Shown: positions 1 to 10,449 of the stretch, piece after piece | How positions within the stretch are numbered: position 1 is the first letter of the stretch | Layout: each line of letters starts with the position of its first letter | Origin: Populus alba | Lineage: Eukaryota > Streptophyta > Magnoliopsida > Malpighiales > Salicaceae | Direction: 5' to 3' | Assembly: GCF_005239225.2 (NCBI RefSeq) | Contig: NC_133298.1 | Location: 2,294,001-2,358,000 of the forward strand | DNA: 64,000 bases | Program-made: the position numbers and the translations under genes | The notes under the pieces: model-generated | Seen by the model: only the letters and a program-made list of their open reading frames with translations | What the model was told of the DNA's origin: nothing | The model's database searches: none

Positions 1-34
1 TTAGGTGGTTGGTTTCACATTGGTTGGTTTCACA
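1..34 (-). repeat. Distal end of the 3' LTR of Copia-1 (truncated by window)
   Basis: The 34 bases match 4856-4889. They are followed on the plus strand by TTCTCCCACTTG, whose complement is a purine-rich polypurine tract (CAAGTGGGAGAA), as expected next to a 3' LTR. Confidence 0.88.
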
Positions 35-130
35 TTCTCCCACTTGAAGACTTTGATGATTGAATCAAGTCTTCACACTTCATCATTTGTGATTCTTCTA
101 TCCTTTCAATACTTGCCATCTTCATGCTGC

Positions 131-2164
131 TTACGTTTCTGCTAGGCCACAAGAGGATCTGCACCATATATACTTATCAGTGTTGACTGGTTTGGTTAAA
201 GCATCTGCTGGGTTTTCCTTTGTGTGAACCTTCTGAAAATCCACACTTCCATCTTCCACCACTTCGCGAACAAAGTGATACTGAACATCTATATGTTTTG
301 TTCTTGAATGAAACGCTGGATTCCTTGCAATATGCAAGGCACTCTGACTATCACAATACAAAAGAATCTTCTCTTGTTTGTGCCCGGAGCTCCTCCATAA
401 GTTTCTTCATCCATATTGCTTCCTTACAAGCTTGTGTAGCTGCCATATACTCAGCTTCTGTTGTGGATAACGCTACAACAGTCTGAAGTTTAGAGACCCA
501 GCTCACAGCTCCTCCTGCAATTATGAACACATAGCCTGTAGTGGATTTTCTTTTCTCAAGGTCACCAGCAAAATCTGAGTCAACATAACCTCTGATAGTA
601 AATTCTGATCCTCCATAACATAATGCGGCATCTGAGGTACCCTTGATGTATCTCAAGATCCTCTTAATAGTATTCCAATGCTCTCTACCAGGATTTGCCA
701 TGTATCGACTAGTTGCTCCCACTGCTTGTGCAATGTCTGGTCTTGTACATATCATGGCAAACATTAAACTTCCCACTGCTGATGCATACGGTACTCGAGA
801 CATCTCCCATCCTCTCTGCTTCATTGCTAGGAGACATACTTGAGGATAATTTGAAGTTAACAGGAAGTGGGGTGGAAATTGGCTTACAATCTTGCATGTT
901 GAAGCGTCGCAAGATCTTCTTTTAAATAATTCTTCTGAGAAAGCCAAATCTTCCTCTTACTTCTATCTCGGTGAATTTGCATCCCTAGAATCTTGTTTGC
1001 TGGTCCCAAGTCCTTCATATCAAACTCCCTAGCCAACTGTGCCTTCAATTCTTGGACTCGATCTTTGTTGGGGCCTATTACCAACATGTCATCCACGTAC
1101 AACAACAGAATGATGAAAACATCATTTTCTTCAAACCTCTTGTAATACGTACAATGGTCTGAACTGAGTCTGTTGTACCCAAGGCTAATTATGAAGGAAT
1201 CAAATCTCTTGTACCAACACCTCGGCGCCTGTTTTGAGACCGTATAGAGATTTGTTCAACCTGCAAACCAAGTTCTCCTTGCCTGTTTCAGCAAAACCCT
1301 CTGGTTGGAGCATATAAATTTCTTCTTCAAGTTCTCCATGAAGAAATGCAGTTTTCACATCTAACTGCTCTAAGTGAAGATCAAATATAGCACACATTGC
1401 CAAGACTACTCTGATTGTAGTAAGTCGTACCACCGGAGAAAATATCTCATTGAAGTCTATTCCTTCTTTCTGAGCATATGCTTTCACCACCAATCTTGCA
1501 CGATACCGCTCCACTTGATCATTGCCATCACGCTTTATCTTGTAAACCCATTTGTTGCCAATGGCCTTTCTCTCCTTGTGGTAGCGGAACAAGATCCCAA
1601 GTGTTATTCTTGTGCAGAGCTTCAATCTCCTCTTGCATTGCTGTCATCCACATAGATACATCTGTGCTTTTGATAGCCTCATGGAAAGTTGAATGGCTCT
1701 CCATCCTCTGTTAGAAGACAGTATGCAATGTTGCTCTCAGTAACATATTCTGAGTGCCAAGCCGGTGGTCTTCTTTCACGAGTTGACCGTCGAACTTCAG
1801 GAGTTTCAGACTCTATTTGTTCTTGTTCTTCATGCTCTGGTACAGCTTCAGAAGAAGTATGATTCTGAGTATTTTCCATCTGGACTTCTGTAGTCTCCTT
1901 TAAAATGCTATTATTTTCTTCCATTTGCATTTTATCTTCTGCAAATATGACATCTCTACTGATGACTACCTTGTGGGCAGTGGGATCCCACAAGCGATAC
2001 CCCTTCACTCCATCAGCATACCCCAAGAATACACATTTTCTGGATTTTGAATCCAGCTTACTGACCTCTTGAGTATTGTACATCACGTACACAGGACTTC
2101 CAAATATATGCAATCGAGAATAATCAGCTGGCTTTCCAGTCCACATCTCCATCGGTGTCTTCAA
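131..2164 (-). pseudogene. pol: Copia-1 integrase tail, reverse transcriptase and RNase H (broken)
   Basis: The segment 1679-2164 carries the integrase-RT linker, ending in RRSTRERRPPAW. The segment 1200-1625 starts the RT (NKWVYKIKRDGNDQVERYRA; FNEIFSPVVR; QLDVKTAFLHG; SLYGLK). The segment 884-1105 holds the catalytic YVDDMLV motif and 351-947 the end of RT with the start of RNase H (YVDSDFAGD, TTEAEYMA). The segment 131-361 holds the RNase H end ([24 protein letters not shown]). All the catalytic motifs are visible but the frame changes at every junction. Confidence 0.9.
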
Positions 2165-2165
2165 C

Positions 2166-3547
2166 TCAATTGCAGTAGACGGAGATCGATTTTATTACAT
2201 AACAGGCGGTATTGACTGCTTCTGCCCAGAATGACTTTTCTAGACCTGCAGCCTTCAACATTGCTCTTGTTCTTTCCAATAGAGTTCTGTTCATCCGCTC
2301 TGCCACTCCATTTTGTTGTGGAGTGTATGCCGTTGTGAACTGCCTTTTGATACCTTCATGTTGACAGAAGTTATCAAAATTCATCACTGGTATATTCTCC
2401 TCCATTGTCAGTCCTCAAACACTTGATCTTCTTTTCAGATTCAAGTTCTACCCGCGCTTTGAAGGTTTTAAAAACTACGAACACATCTGCCTTCCTTCTA
2501 ATCGGATACACCCAACATCTCCTGGAGAAGTCATCTATGAATGATACAAAGTATCTTGCTCCTCCCAAGGATACAACCGGTGCTTGCCAAACATCAGAGT
2601 GAATCAGGTCTAAGATGCATTTGCTCTTAGTTGTTGACGTGCCAAACTTCAACCTATGTTGTTTGCTTGTAACACAGTGCTCACAAAAGGGTAAAGTAAC
2701 CTTTGTAAGCCCAGGGAGTAACTTCTGATCAGAGAGAACCTTTAAACCTTTCTCTGACATGTGGCCTAGTTTTTGATGCCACATCATCGTCTTCTCTTCT
2801 GCAGGACTAGCTGATGCGATTGATGCTTCTGCCCATGATGCGTTTTCTCCCATTAATACAAACATGTTAGCAACTGTCTTTCTTGCCTTTAAAACCACCA
2901 GCGCGCCTTTGACAATTTTCATGATTCCATTGTCTGTTCGGATCTTACAGCCAAGACTATCAAATTGTCCTACGGACAAAAGATTCTTCTTTAAGTCTTT
3001 CACATGTCGCACTCCTGAAATAGTACGAAATTAAGCCATCATACATCTTCAATTTGATGGTGCCAATGCCAGAAATCTCTACAGCATGATTATCACCCAT
3101 GAACACTGTACCTCCAGAGATAGGTTCATATGTATGGAACCAATCTCGTCTAGGGGTCATATGCCATGTTGCTCCTGAATCCATAATCCAGACCTCAGTG
3201 AGCTCTTCTCTATCTGTAGAGCTTGTTGCTGCTTCACTATATAAAATCTCTCCATCTTCTGAGGTGCTTGCAACACATCCTTGAGGTCTTGATGACTCTG
3301 CAGTATTCTCTATACCCTTTTTAAACCAACAATCCTTTTTGAAGTGCCCTTTTCTGCCACAGTTGTAGCATTTCACCAATCTTCTTACTTCTTGATTTGG
3401 ACCTCTCCTGCCTTTGACTCCCACTGGAGCCACGCTCCGTTGATCTTCCTCTTGACACCAATAATGCCTCTGCTTGGTTTGAACTGTTTCTGTCTCCTTT
3501 GTTTTTGCGCCTATTTTCTTCTTCCAAGATAGCGGCTGCAACATCAT
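2166..3547 (-). pseudogene. pol: Copia-1 zinc knuckle, protease and integrase (broken)
   Basis: The segment 2960-3547 has the CCHC zinc knuckle CYNCGRKGHFKKDC (RNA binding) and then the aspartic protease active site WIMDSGATWHM. The segment 2374-3012 has the GAG-pre-integrase motif WHQKLGHMSEKGL, the zinc-binding CEHC and the integrase core DLIHSDVW...FIDDFSR up to the second Asp region (RTDNGGEY). The segment 2166-2405 continues with TPQQNGVAERMNRTLLERTR, which bears the catalytic Glu. Each segment is in a different frame, so at least three frameshifts separate them. Confidence 0.9.
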
Positions 3548-4059
3548 CGAAGACTAAATAGTCTGAGAGGATATTATTGGTCAAGTTGATAATGAGCTGA
3601 TCATACGAATCAGGAAGACTTTGAAGTAGAAGCTCTGCACGTTCATTTTCCTCTATTTGCTGACCCAATGTAGTGAGTTGTGAAAATAGAGTTCTGATTG
3701 TGTTGATTGTGGTCAGTCACCGACGTGGTTTCTGCCATTCGAAGGGTATAAAGTCTCCGCTTTAAGAAAATCTTAGTGTGCAAAGACTTAGACTCGTATA
3801 GCTTTGTTAGAGTCTCCCATATCTCCTTAGCTGTTTTCTTCTCCGCCACACTTGATAATACTTCATCAGCTAATGCTAAATGTATGTTAGCAATAGCATT
3901 GCCATCCATCTCATTCCATTTTGCATTATCAGTGATCTCCGCGGGTCGATCCCCAATTGCTGCCAAGCAATTGTCTTTCCTCAAGATTGCCTTGATTCTC
4001 ATTTTCCACAGTGAGAAATTACTCCCCTTGAACCTCTCAATCTCGTACTTTGCTGCCAT
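3321..4059 (-). pseudogene. gag: Copia-1 gag (frameshifted)
   Basis: Starts at ATG 4059 with MAAKYEIERFKGSNFSLWK, the N-terminus of the Copia gag (UBN2/DUF4219) domain, which forms the virus-like particle. Residues 1-110 are readable in one frame (3643-4059). A second frame (3321-3668) carries the rest of the capsid region, including RAELLLQSLPDSYDQL and a charged linker rich in N, K and R. The two frames overlap, so a frameshift lies near 3650-3700. The zinc knuckle follows in a third frame. Confidence 0.88.
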
Positions 4060-4104
4060 TGTATTTCACCGAGATCTATTCAGCTATCACCGTTTCACAG
4101 ATCT

Positions 4105-4232
4105 GTAACGTATATAGAAATAATATCGTGTGAATAATACTTCACTAAGTAAGTTCCCAGGAAAGATTGGAGGGGGTCACAAAACGGTCCCGCTTAAAAA
4201 CCCAATCTCCTTAGACAGAACTTCCTAGACTG
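4105..4232 (-). other. Conserved pre-gag leader segment of Copia-1
   Basis: Non-coding stretch just upstream of the gag ATG (4059). In minus-strand sense it closely matches 20068-20187 of the non-coding element at 18585-23027, including the shared pieces GAAGTTCTGTCTA, AGATTGGGTTTT, TAAGCGGGACC and TCTTTCCTGGGAACTT. Conservation between a coding and a non-coding element suggests a cis-acting RNA role such as packaging, dimerisation or splicing. That role is inference. Confidence 0.7.
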
Positions 4233-4278
4233 TATTTAATCACCGCACTGACTTTCTATATACGCCAACAGTAACGTA

Positions 4279-4352
4279 AGTGAACAGTACCGTATGGATG
4301 AATAGTGCCGTATAGGTGAATAGTGCCGTAGACGTGAATAGTAACCGTATAC
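4279..4352 (-). repeat. Four short tandem repeats in the Copia-1 leader
   Basis: About four imperfect units of 17-19 bp, core TGAATAGTGCCGTA (plus strand), lie just inside the primer site, between it and the conserved pre-gag leader. No reading frame is associated with them. Confidence 0.75.
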
Positions 4353-4391
4353 ACGACTAACTTTTGTGTGTTAACAACACCAACCAAGAAG

Positions 4392-4403
4392 GCTCTGATA
4401 CCA
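4392..4403 (-). other. tRNA-iMet primer binding site of Copia-1
   Basis: The minus strand reads TGGTATCAGAGC one base inside the 5' LTR. This is the complement of the 3' end of plant initiator Met-tRNA, the usual plant LTR-retroelement primer. Confidence 0.92.
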
Positions 4404-4404
4404 C

Positions 4405-4889
4405 TGTTAGGATACTGGCATGCAAACCCGACAAGACAAAAGGCTAAAATGAGAAATGAGACACACAAGAATTTACGTGGTTCACCCAATTAGGCTACGT
4501 CCACGGGCAAGTATAGAAGGATTTTACTAAGTAATGTGGGAATTACAACCTCTCTCAAATAATAGGAGAACAACTAAGAATCTCTCTATTACTAGGAGAA
4601 AACACCTCACTTACTCTCTCACAAATACCTCACAAATTTGTGGGATTATTTTCCCTCTTCACTCTCCTCTTCCTCTCTTGTTTCTCTCTTATGGTGTGTT
4701 TACAATGCTTGGATGCATTGCCTATTTATAGGCAAACATCCATGCAAATACAAGGGGTAGGCAAGTTGCACAAGTTTGGCACAAGTTTGGTGCCTACAAT
4801 TTGTGACTAAGGAAGGATGGCTTCACCACCATTGTTGACTCCCACCATTGTTGACTTAGGTGGTTGGTTTCACATTGGTTGGTTTCACA
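4405..4889 (-). repeat. 5' LTR of Copia-1
   Basis: On the minus strand it runs TG...CA (plus strand TGTTAGGATAC to TTTCACA), 485 bp. Its outer 34 bases recur at 1-34, where the 3' LTR is cut by the window start. It holds a TATA-like CTATAAATAG (plus 4721-4732, minus sense) and the R/U5 motif CCGTGGACGTAG...AACCACGTAAAT typical of plant Copia LTRs. Confidence 0.9.
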
Positions 4890-5378
4890 AATTGCTAGAA
4901 AATATATAAAGTATATGGCTAGCTCAATAATAAAAGTTTTGTAAGGGAACTGAAGCAGCCTACCATAAGACAAGATCTATTAGATTTTTTGAAGCCCAAA
5001 GGAAAGATACAGAGACGCTCTGTTTTTGTTTGGTAAATAAAGACTTTTTCTGGCTGTAGGTTTGGTCTTGTCTCAATTCAGGAAATCCCACTTATAATTC
5101 AGCATAATCGGGTAAACCCTTGAGAGAAATTACAAAATTACAAAATGTTTTGATGCCAAGGCCGTTGGCCTTCCAGGTACAAAATTAACCTAAACCAAAA
5201 TATGTAGTAGGAAGGCAATTGATACAAATGAAGGCAATAAATTACATGATTCATGACATTCACCAAGTTCATCTAAAATGATGCTTTGGACGGAATATCT
5301 AACATAGACTTGATTATTGAATATTACATTTTGCCAAACAAGTTGCTTCTCACAAACGCCCAAGTATACTGTAAAAAT
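4890..5378. other. Spacer between Copia-1 and RLK-1
   Basis: No gene seen. The sequence is a copy of the 3'-flank spacer also found at about 26640-27538 and 40680-42263 and belongs to the tandem RLK unit. It contains the 3' untranslated side of RLK-1. Confidence 0.7.
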
Positions 5379-7993
5379 TCAGCCAATAACATTTCTGTGA
5401 ACCATTATATCTTCCAATTCCATCGTGGAGAATAGCTTTGGAAATGGAGGCCATCGAGTTGTAAGCTCTGTAGAAACCTGTCGCATTGTTGGCCGATAGT
5501 GAGGATCGGTCTGCAAGCAAGCAAACGCCAGTTTTGCAACATGTGCCACACCGTCCGCAAGCTCGTTTTCAGGAGGTGGGAGGCGCTGGTCTAAGACATC
5601 CTTCAAGACTGTATTGTGACCAATTGGTGATGATGAGGAGGTGGAGGCAGATAACATCAGAGATGAGATGAAATCGCCAGGATGCTTTCCCATCATTACT
5701 TCCAATGTTAATACTCCAAAGCTATACACATCACTTTTTTCATCCACTTTCATTGTGTATGCCAACTCTGCAAAAGAGGCTGGTCATGCTATGTTTTGCC
5801 AACCTAATTTATTGCACCTATTTTGTTTTCAAGTGATTTTGTAAACTAACCTAATGTAGAAGGTGATATTGAAACTTAACCTAGTGATTTTGTACATACC
5901 TGGAGCTGTGTACCCAAAGGTGCCAGCGAATGATGTCCAATTGGACGAGTCAGGCATTAAGAGCCTGGCTGTGCCGAAGTCAGAGACATGAGCCTCATAT
6001 TCTGAATCCAAAAGAACATTGTTGCTGGAAATGTCTATATGAATAATCGGAGGGGAGCAGTCATGGTGCATGTAGGATAAAGCATTGGCTACGCCTTCGA
6101 TAAGATTCATCCTTTTATCCCAATCCATCTTTCCTGCTTGTTCCTCGTCGTTCAGTAACTTTCTTAAACTTCCCCTTTCCACAAATTCATATACCAAAAA
6201 TGAGTGTTTGGCATGCGAGCAGAAACCATACAGCTTCACAATGTTCCGATGCCGTATACCCATTAAGACATCAATCTCGCTTCTAAAAGCTTTCAAGCTG
6301 CTCATCTCAACTTCTGGTGTTTGGTGGAATTTCTTCACGGCTTTGTATACAACTCCATACCCTCCAGTACCAATGCAATATTTGGAGTCGAATTCCTCAG
6401 TTGCCTCAATGATGTCCTCGTATCGCAGATCCCCACCAGGGCACCATCTCGCGGTAACATCTCTTTGTGGTGTTTCCACTAACCTTTTCTTTCTTCTGCT
6501 TTGGAAAAAGATAAGAAAACCTACAATCAGGCCCATCAAACTACCCAGCAGAGAAAATACTGTCAAAAAGACAACTTTGGGGCCCTTCTTGTGCACAGTT
6601 TTGTTTTTCAAGAGAGCAGAACAAGCCTCCAAACCAGTTGCTTTGCCACACAGGTTGGTGTTGTTGCGAATTGCTTCAAATGGTGCCTCGCGAAAGGCTT
6701 TGATGTCAGGAATGGGGCCCTCTAGCTTGTTATAGGATACATCCACTTTAGTGAGGCCTTGCAGTCTACTAAAACTGGTTGGAATGACACCAGACAGCAT
6801 ATTATGGGAGAGGTTCAGAAACTCTAGCCGCTGCAGCTGTCCAAGCTCCGGTGCTATACCTCCCATCAGGGAATTCCAACTGAGATCAAGACTTTGAAGA
6901 GACTGTAAAGACCCCATCTCGGCAGGAATAATCCCTGTGAATCTATTCTTGCTCATATTTAAGAATATCAGTTTTGAGCACTTGCCAAGCTGTTTAAGAA
7001 TTGTTGCGCTAAAATTGTTCGCGGCCAGGCCAAGCTTTTCCAGATCAGATAGCGATGCGACATCGAAAGGAATATCACCTGAAAGCTTGTTATCGTTGAG
7101 TGCTAGTTCAATGAACTTCAAATTTCCCAATTCCTTTGGAATTCTCCCAACTAGTTGATTTGAAGAGAGGTCAAGAACTTGTAGATGAGTTGCCTTTCCA
7201 AGAGCAGCTGGTATCTCTCCAGATATTTTGTTTCCAGAAATTCTGAAGGCGGTCAGATTGTTAAACTGCTCCCATTTCAATGAAAGTTCACCATGCAATT
7301 TATTATCACTCAAATCCATGTAGTTCAAATGAGGATGTGTGCCAAAAGCTTCAGATATGTTTCCACTAAGTTGGTTTCTCTCAAGTCTGAGTCTCAACAA
7401 GCTGCTGCAATTTCTCAAAGCTTTTTGGGATAGGTCTCGTGAAATAATTGTTCGCCGCAGCAAAATATGAAAGTAATCCACCAAGGCACACATCTCGTGG
7501 TAGATTACCAGACAATCTATTAGAATATATTTGTAACGAATACAAATGTGTAAGATTGTTCATTTCTGGAGGAATTGGACCAGAAAGTTTGTTATTTTCA
7601 AGATAAAGTTGAGATAAGCCTTTTAAATTGCCTAGAGATGCTGGTATTGTACCGGTTAGTTTATTAAATGATACCTCTAAAAGAAAGAGAGATCTCGTCA
7701 AGTTTTTGATAAAAATAATGAGACCGAAAAGATTGTTGTTTCCAAGGGAAAGTTGAGATAAGCTTTTTAAATTGCCTAGAAATGCTGGTATTGTACCAGT
7801 TAGTTTATTAATTGATAAATCTAAAATAGTGAGAGATCTCGTCAAGTTTCCTAAAGATACTGGTATTGTACCAGTTAATTTATTAGATGACAAAATTAAA
7901 AAATTGAGAGATACTAAATTTCCAACTTCTGGTGGTATGTTGCCAGAATGGTTATTGAAAGACAAGTCAAGGATGGAGAGGTTAGAAAGGTTA
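5379..7993 (-). pseudogene. RLK-1, 3' part: LRRs, membrane helix and kinase (pseudogene)
   Basis: Continuation of the gene that starts at 12889 and is interrupted by the Gypsy element. Exon 1 runs 7993-5900, the intron 5899-5768 (GTATGT...TTTTGCAG), and exon 2 5767-5379. It encodes LRRs, a membrane helix ([19 protein letters not shown]) and a kinase with GTGGYG, SDFG and DVYSFG. Several lesions are visible against RLK-2, -3 and -4. An extra A at 7417-7419 shifts the frame in the LRRs. A 27-bp deletion at about 6340 removes nine residues (LPSEQVLAV) before the kinase lysine. The HRD arginine is replaced by Ile (A at 6037), giving HID. Non-functional even without the insertion. Confidence 0.93.
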
Positions 7994-8396
7994 TGACGCG
8001 GGACAACATGTAAAAAGAATTAAAGCAAGAAAAGAAAGAAGCTTTAGAGAAAGAAAGAAGCTAAGAAGAAGAGGAGGAGAGGGGTTGGAGATATGCAAAT
8101 CTGCATTTTTTCATTAATCATCAAAAGTCCCTTAACATTTAGAGAAGTAGGGTATTTATACTAAAACCCTAACTTGAATAAGCAATTGGGCTTATGGCCC
8201 ATTAAATAAAATATCCAACATTAATTAAATCAAGCCCAACAAATAAAGCCAAATTAATAAAACTCAACTAAAAGTCCATATAAATTAAACCCAAAAACAT
8301 AAGTTAAAGCCCAATTTCTCAATGGTTTGGACTATCCTCCATCGTCTATGATCGTACGCGTGCATAAATAATGTTTCCGGTTCGGTGTCCCCATCA
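7994..8396 (-). repeat. 3' LTR of the Gypsy-type element
   Basis: 403 bp, TG...CA on both strands, indistinguishable by eye from 12096-12498. The C-terminal codons of the gag/integrase ORF run into it (stop at 8332). Confidence 0.95.
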
Positions 8397-10449
8397 ATTC
8401 TCCCGGGGTTGGAAGAACTCGACCCCGTCGAGTATAGGTCAAGACAGCTCCGATAATGCTCTCAATGACAAGGATCAAGCTGTTGTGATGTTCTTCTGAT
8501 AATCCAAGTATAGTCTGAATCTGGTTGTCGAGTCCATATACTGGGATTTGCTGAAGTTCACCATCCCTGGTAAAAACAACTTGTGCATTCAAAGTAGCAT
8601 TAATATGTTCCTTTTGTGCCAAAAATATGGATAATGAGGTAGGGGTATCAAAAGGAGCATCAGGGGTAGGCTGTATTTTATAAATACTGAGGTCTTTCAT
8701 GTTCAAAGTAGAGCTAATATCAAAGTTTAATGGCAATTTAATGACATAATTATTTGATTTAATCATTTGCAACACTTTGAATGGTCTAGCATTACTTACT
8801 TGCAATTTATGATCGGTTTCCAAAGGACACCGTTCAGGTCTAATCTGTATCATGAAATAATCTCCAACATTAAGTGCATCATGATACTTAAGTAAATCAG
8901 CTCGAAATTTGTATTGTTCATTACTTGCTTGAATTTGTTTCATGATCTCAATATGCAAATTATGAACCCTACATGGTAATGACTCAGCAGACTTAGAGAT
9001 CCTATTGTGAGGGGATATGAGAAGGTGTTCCATCAGTTCCTCAGGTTTGTAACTATGAACACTAAATGATTGAGGGTGTGGAATGAGACAAGCATTGTCT
9101 GAAACCTGTGTAGATATGGTATGGACACAATCAAGTAACCTAGGATTATCTTCATCTTCCTCATCACGTGCATGTGGTAAGAAGTCAAGAAGTTCAACAT
9201 GTTGCTCTAAACTTATGATGTGCTGGACACCAAGCATATGGGGTGAGGAATCAGATAATTCAGGAGAACTAATATCATGAGACTTTTCTAAGACCATACT
9301 TATCTCTATAGGTGATTCCACTGAAGAGTTTCCTAAAACTTCCTCTACCATTAAAGCAGACATATCAGACTCTTTCTTAGCCTCATTCTCAAGCTCATTG
9401 GGACTCATTGTGTTGGGTCCCTCTTCTTGCACATCCTCGTCATCTAGGTCACTAAAATCCTCAAGATTAGGCTCATACACTTCAACACTACAATATTCCT
9501 CTTTACCTATATCCCTAAATTTTTGGATGACTAAAGGTTTAGAGGTACAATTTAAAGAGATATGACCAAAACCTAGACAATTAGTACACTTAACCATCAA
9601 ACTCACTTTAGACACCTCATTAACAACTCGTTTGCCTTTATCTTTCTTGTAAGATTGTGAGTTACTAGGATTAGGCCTGTGGGGTGGAGCAACTAACAAA
9701 GAATCACTACTTCTGAATTGGGACCTAATAGGGATACTATAAGAGTCCTGACGATTTTTCCACTGATCCTTTGTGACCAACTTGTAGTCTTTAGTTAAGG
9801 TATAAGCTTGGTCAAGGGTAGATACACCTTGAAATACAACTTCTCTTCTAAGATCATCATTTAAGCCTCTACAAAATCTACGCAAAGTCATGGCTTCACT
9901 CTCTCTTATGGCACATCTAATCATGTAATCATTAAACTGCCTGATGTACTCATTGATAGACTTATTCTCTTGTTTTAGATTGTTCCATTGGTCTAAGAGT
10001 TTATTCCTATAAGACTGGGGTAGGTACTTTTCCTGAAGTTTTTGTTTCATTTTGATCCAATCAGTTATAGGAGGTTTACCTCTCATCTCTAAACAATCCT
10101 CAACGTCTCTCCAATAAATTTTGGCTTTATCAATGAGTTTCATCTTAGCAAATCTAACTCTTTTATTATCAGACAAATTATGCCACTCAAAGAATTGATC
10201 CATATCACGAATCCACATATCAAATATCCAAGGGTCATGACGACCGTCAAAAGTGGGGGCTTCTATTTTGTTAGGACTCAAGACTCGCTCCTCAAAGTCA
10301 TCATGTTTAGAGTAACCTAAATGATGGTCATATTGGTGTCGCTCAGAGTGATCTTGTCCATAATGATTATTCTTGTGATATTTATTGGTCTTTGAGTACC
10401 TTATTCGAAAACTCTCTTGGGGCTCAATTCTTCTAAACATGTTGATCAC
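8332..10449 (-). CDS. gag: Gypsy gag fused to an integrase C-terminal segment (705 aa)
   Basis: One uninterrupted ORF from ATG 10449 to a stop inside the 3' LTR. Residues ~60-230 are a retrotransposon gag capsid domain (PTFDGRHDPWIFDMWIRDM; CRGLNDDLRREV; TLDQAYTLTKDY). A zinc knuckle CTNCLGFGHISLNC is near residue 290 and is followed by an acidic linker. Near residues 510-600 the sequence changes to the integrase C-terminal type (NEQYKFRADLLKYHDALNVGDY; LQVSNARPFKVLQMIKSNNY; YVIKLPLNFDISSTLNMKDL). Protease, RT, RNase H and the integrase catalytic core are missing, which suggests an internal deletion that joined gag in frame to the pol end. The intact frame over 705 codons, with identical LTRs, suggests the Gag may still be made. 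Confidence 0.85.
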   Translation of the reverse strand: MINMFRRIEPQESFRIRYSKTNKYHKNNHYGQDHSERHQYDHHLGYSKHDDFEERVLSPNKIEAPTFDGRHDPWIFDMWIRDMDQFFEWHNLSDNKRVRFAKMKLIDKAKIYWRDVEDCLEMRGKPPITDWIKMKQKLQEKYLPQSYRNKLLDQWNNLKQENKSINEYIRQFNDYMIRCAIRESEAMTLRRFCRGLNDDLRREVVFQGVSTLDQAYTLTKDYKLVTKDQWKNRQDSYSIPIRSQFRSSDSLLVAPPHRPNPSNSQSYKKDKGKRVVNEVSKVSLMVKCTNCLGFGHISLNCTSKPLVIQKFRDIGKEEYCSVEVYEPNLEDFSDLDDEDVQEEGPNTMSPNELENEAKKESDMSALMVEEVLGNSSVESPIEISMVLEKSHDISSPELSDSSPHMLGVQHIISLEQHVELLDFLPHARDEEDEDNPRLLDCVHTISTQVSDNACLIPHPQSFSVHSYKPEELMEHLLISPHNRISKSAESLPCRVHNLHIEIMKQIQASNEQYKFRADLLKYHDALNVGDYFMIQIRPERCPLETDHKLQVSNARPFKVLQMIKSNNYVIKLPLNFDISSTLNMKDLSIYKIQPTPDAPFDTPTSLSIFLAQKEHINATLNAQVVFTRDGELQQIPVYGLDNQIQTILGLSEEHHNSLILVIESIIGAVLTYTRRGRVLPTPGELMGTPNRKHYLCTRTIIDDGG

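Larger units (their letters stand above)
1..4889 (-). mobile_element. Ty1/Copia LTR retrotransposon, degenerate (Copia-1)
   Basis: Read on the minus strand the order is 5' LTR (4405-4889), Met-tRNA primer site, leader, gag, zinc knuckle, protease, integrase, reverse transcriptase, RNase H, polypurine tract (35-50) and the last bases of the 3' LTR (1-34). Integrase ahead of RT is the Copia order. The coding part is broken into about ten reading-frame segments, so the element cannot make a polyprotein. The element lies in the 3' flank of RLK-1: the sequence after 4889 continues the spacer also seen near 26640 and 40680. The target duplication cannot be checked because the other flank is outside the window. 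Confidence 0.93.

Noticed and set aside
6085..6735. 216-codon plus-strand frame (and 121-codon frames at 28233, 42936, 53523)
   Set aside because: They lie antisense to the kinase exon in every RLK copy and simply mirror its codon pattern. No start context, domain or independent conservation is visible.
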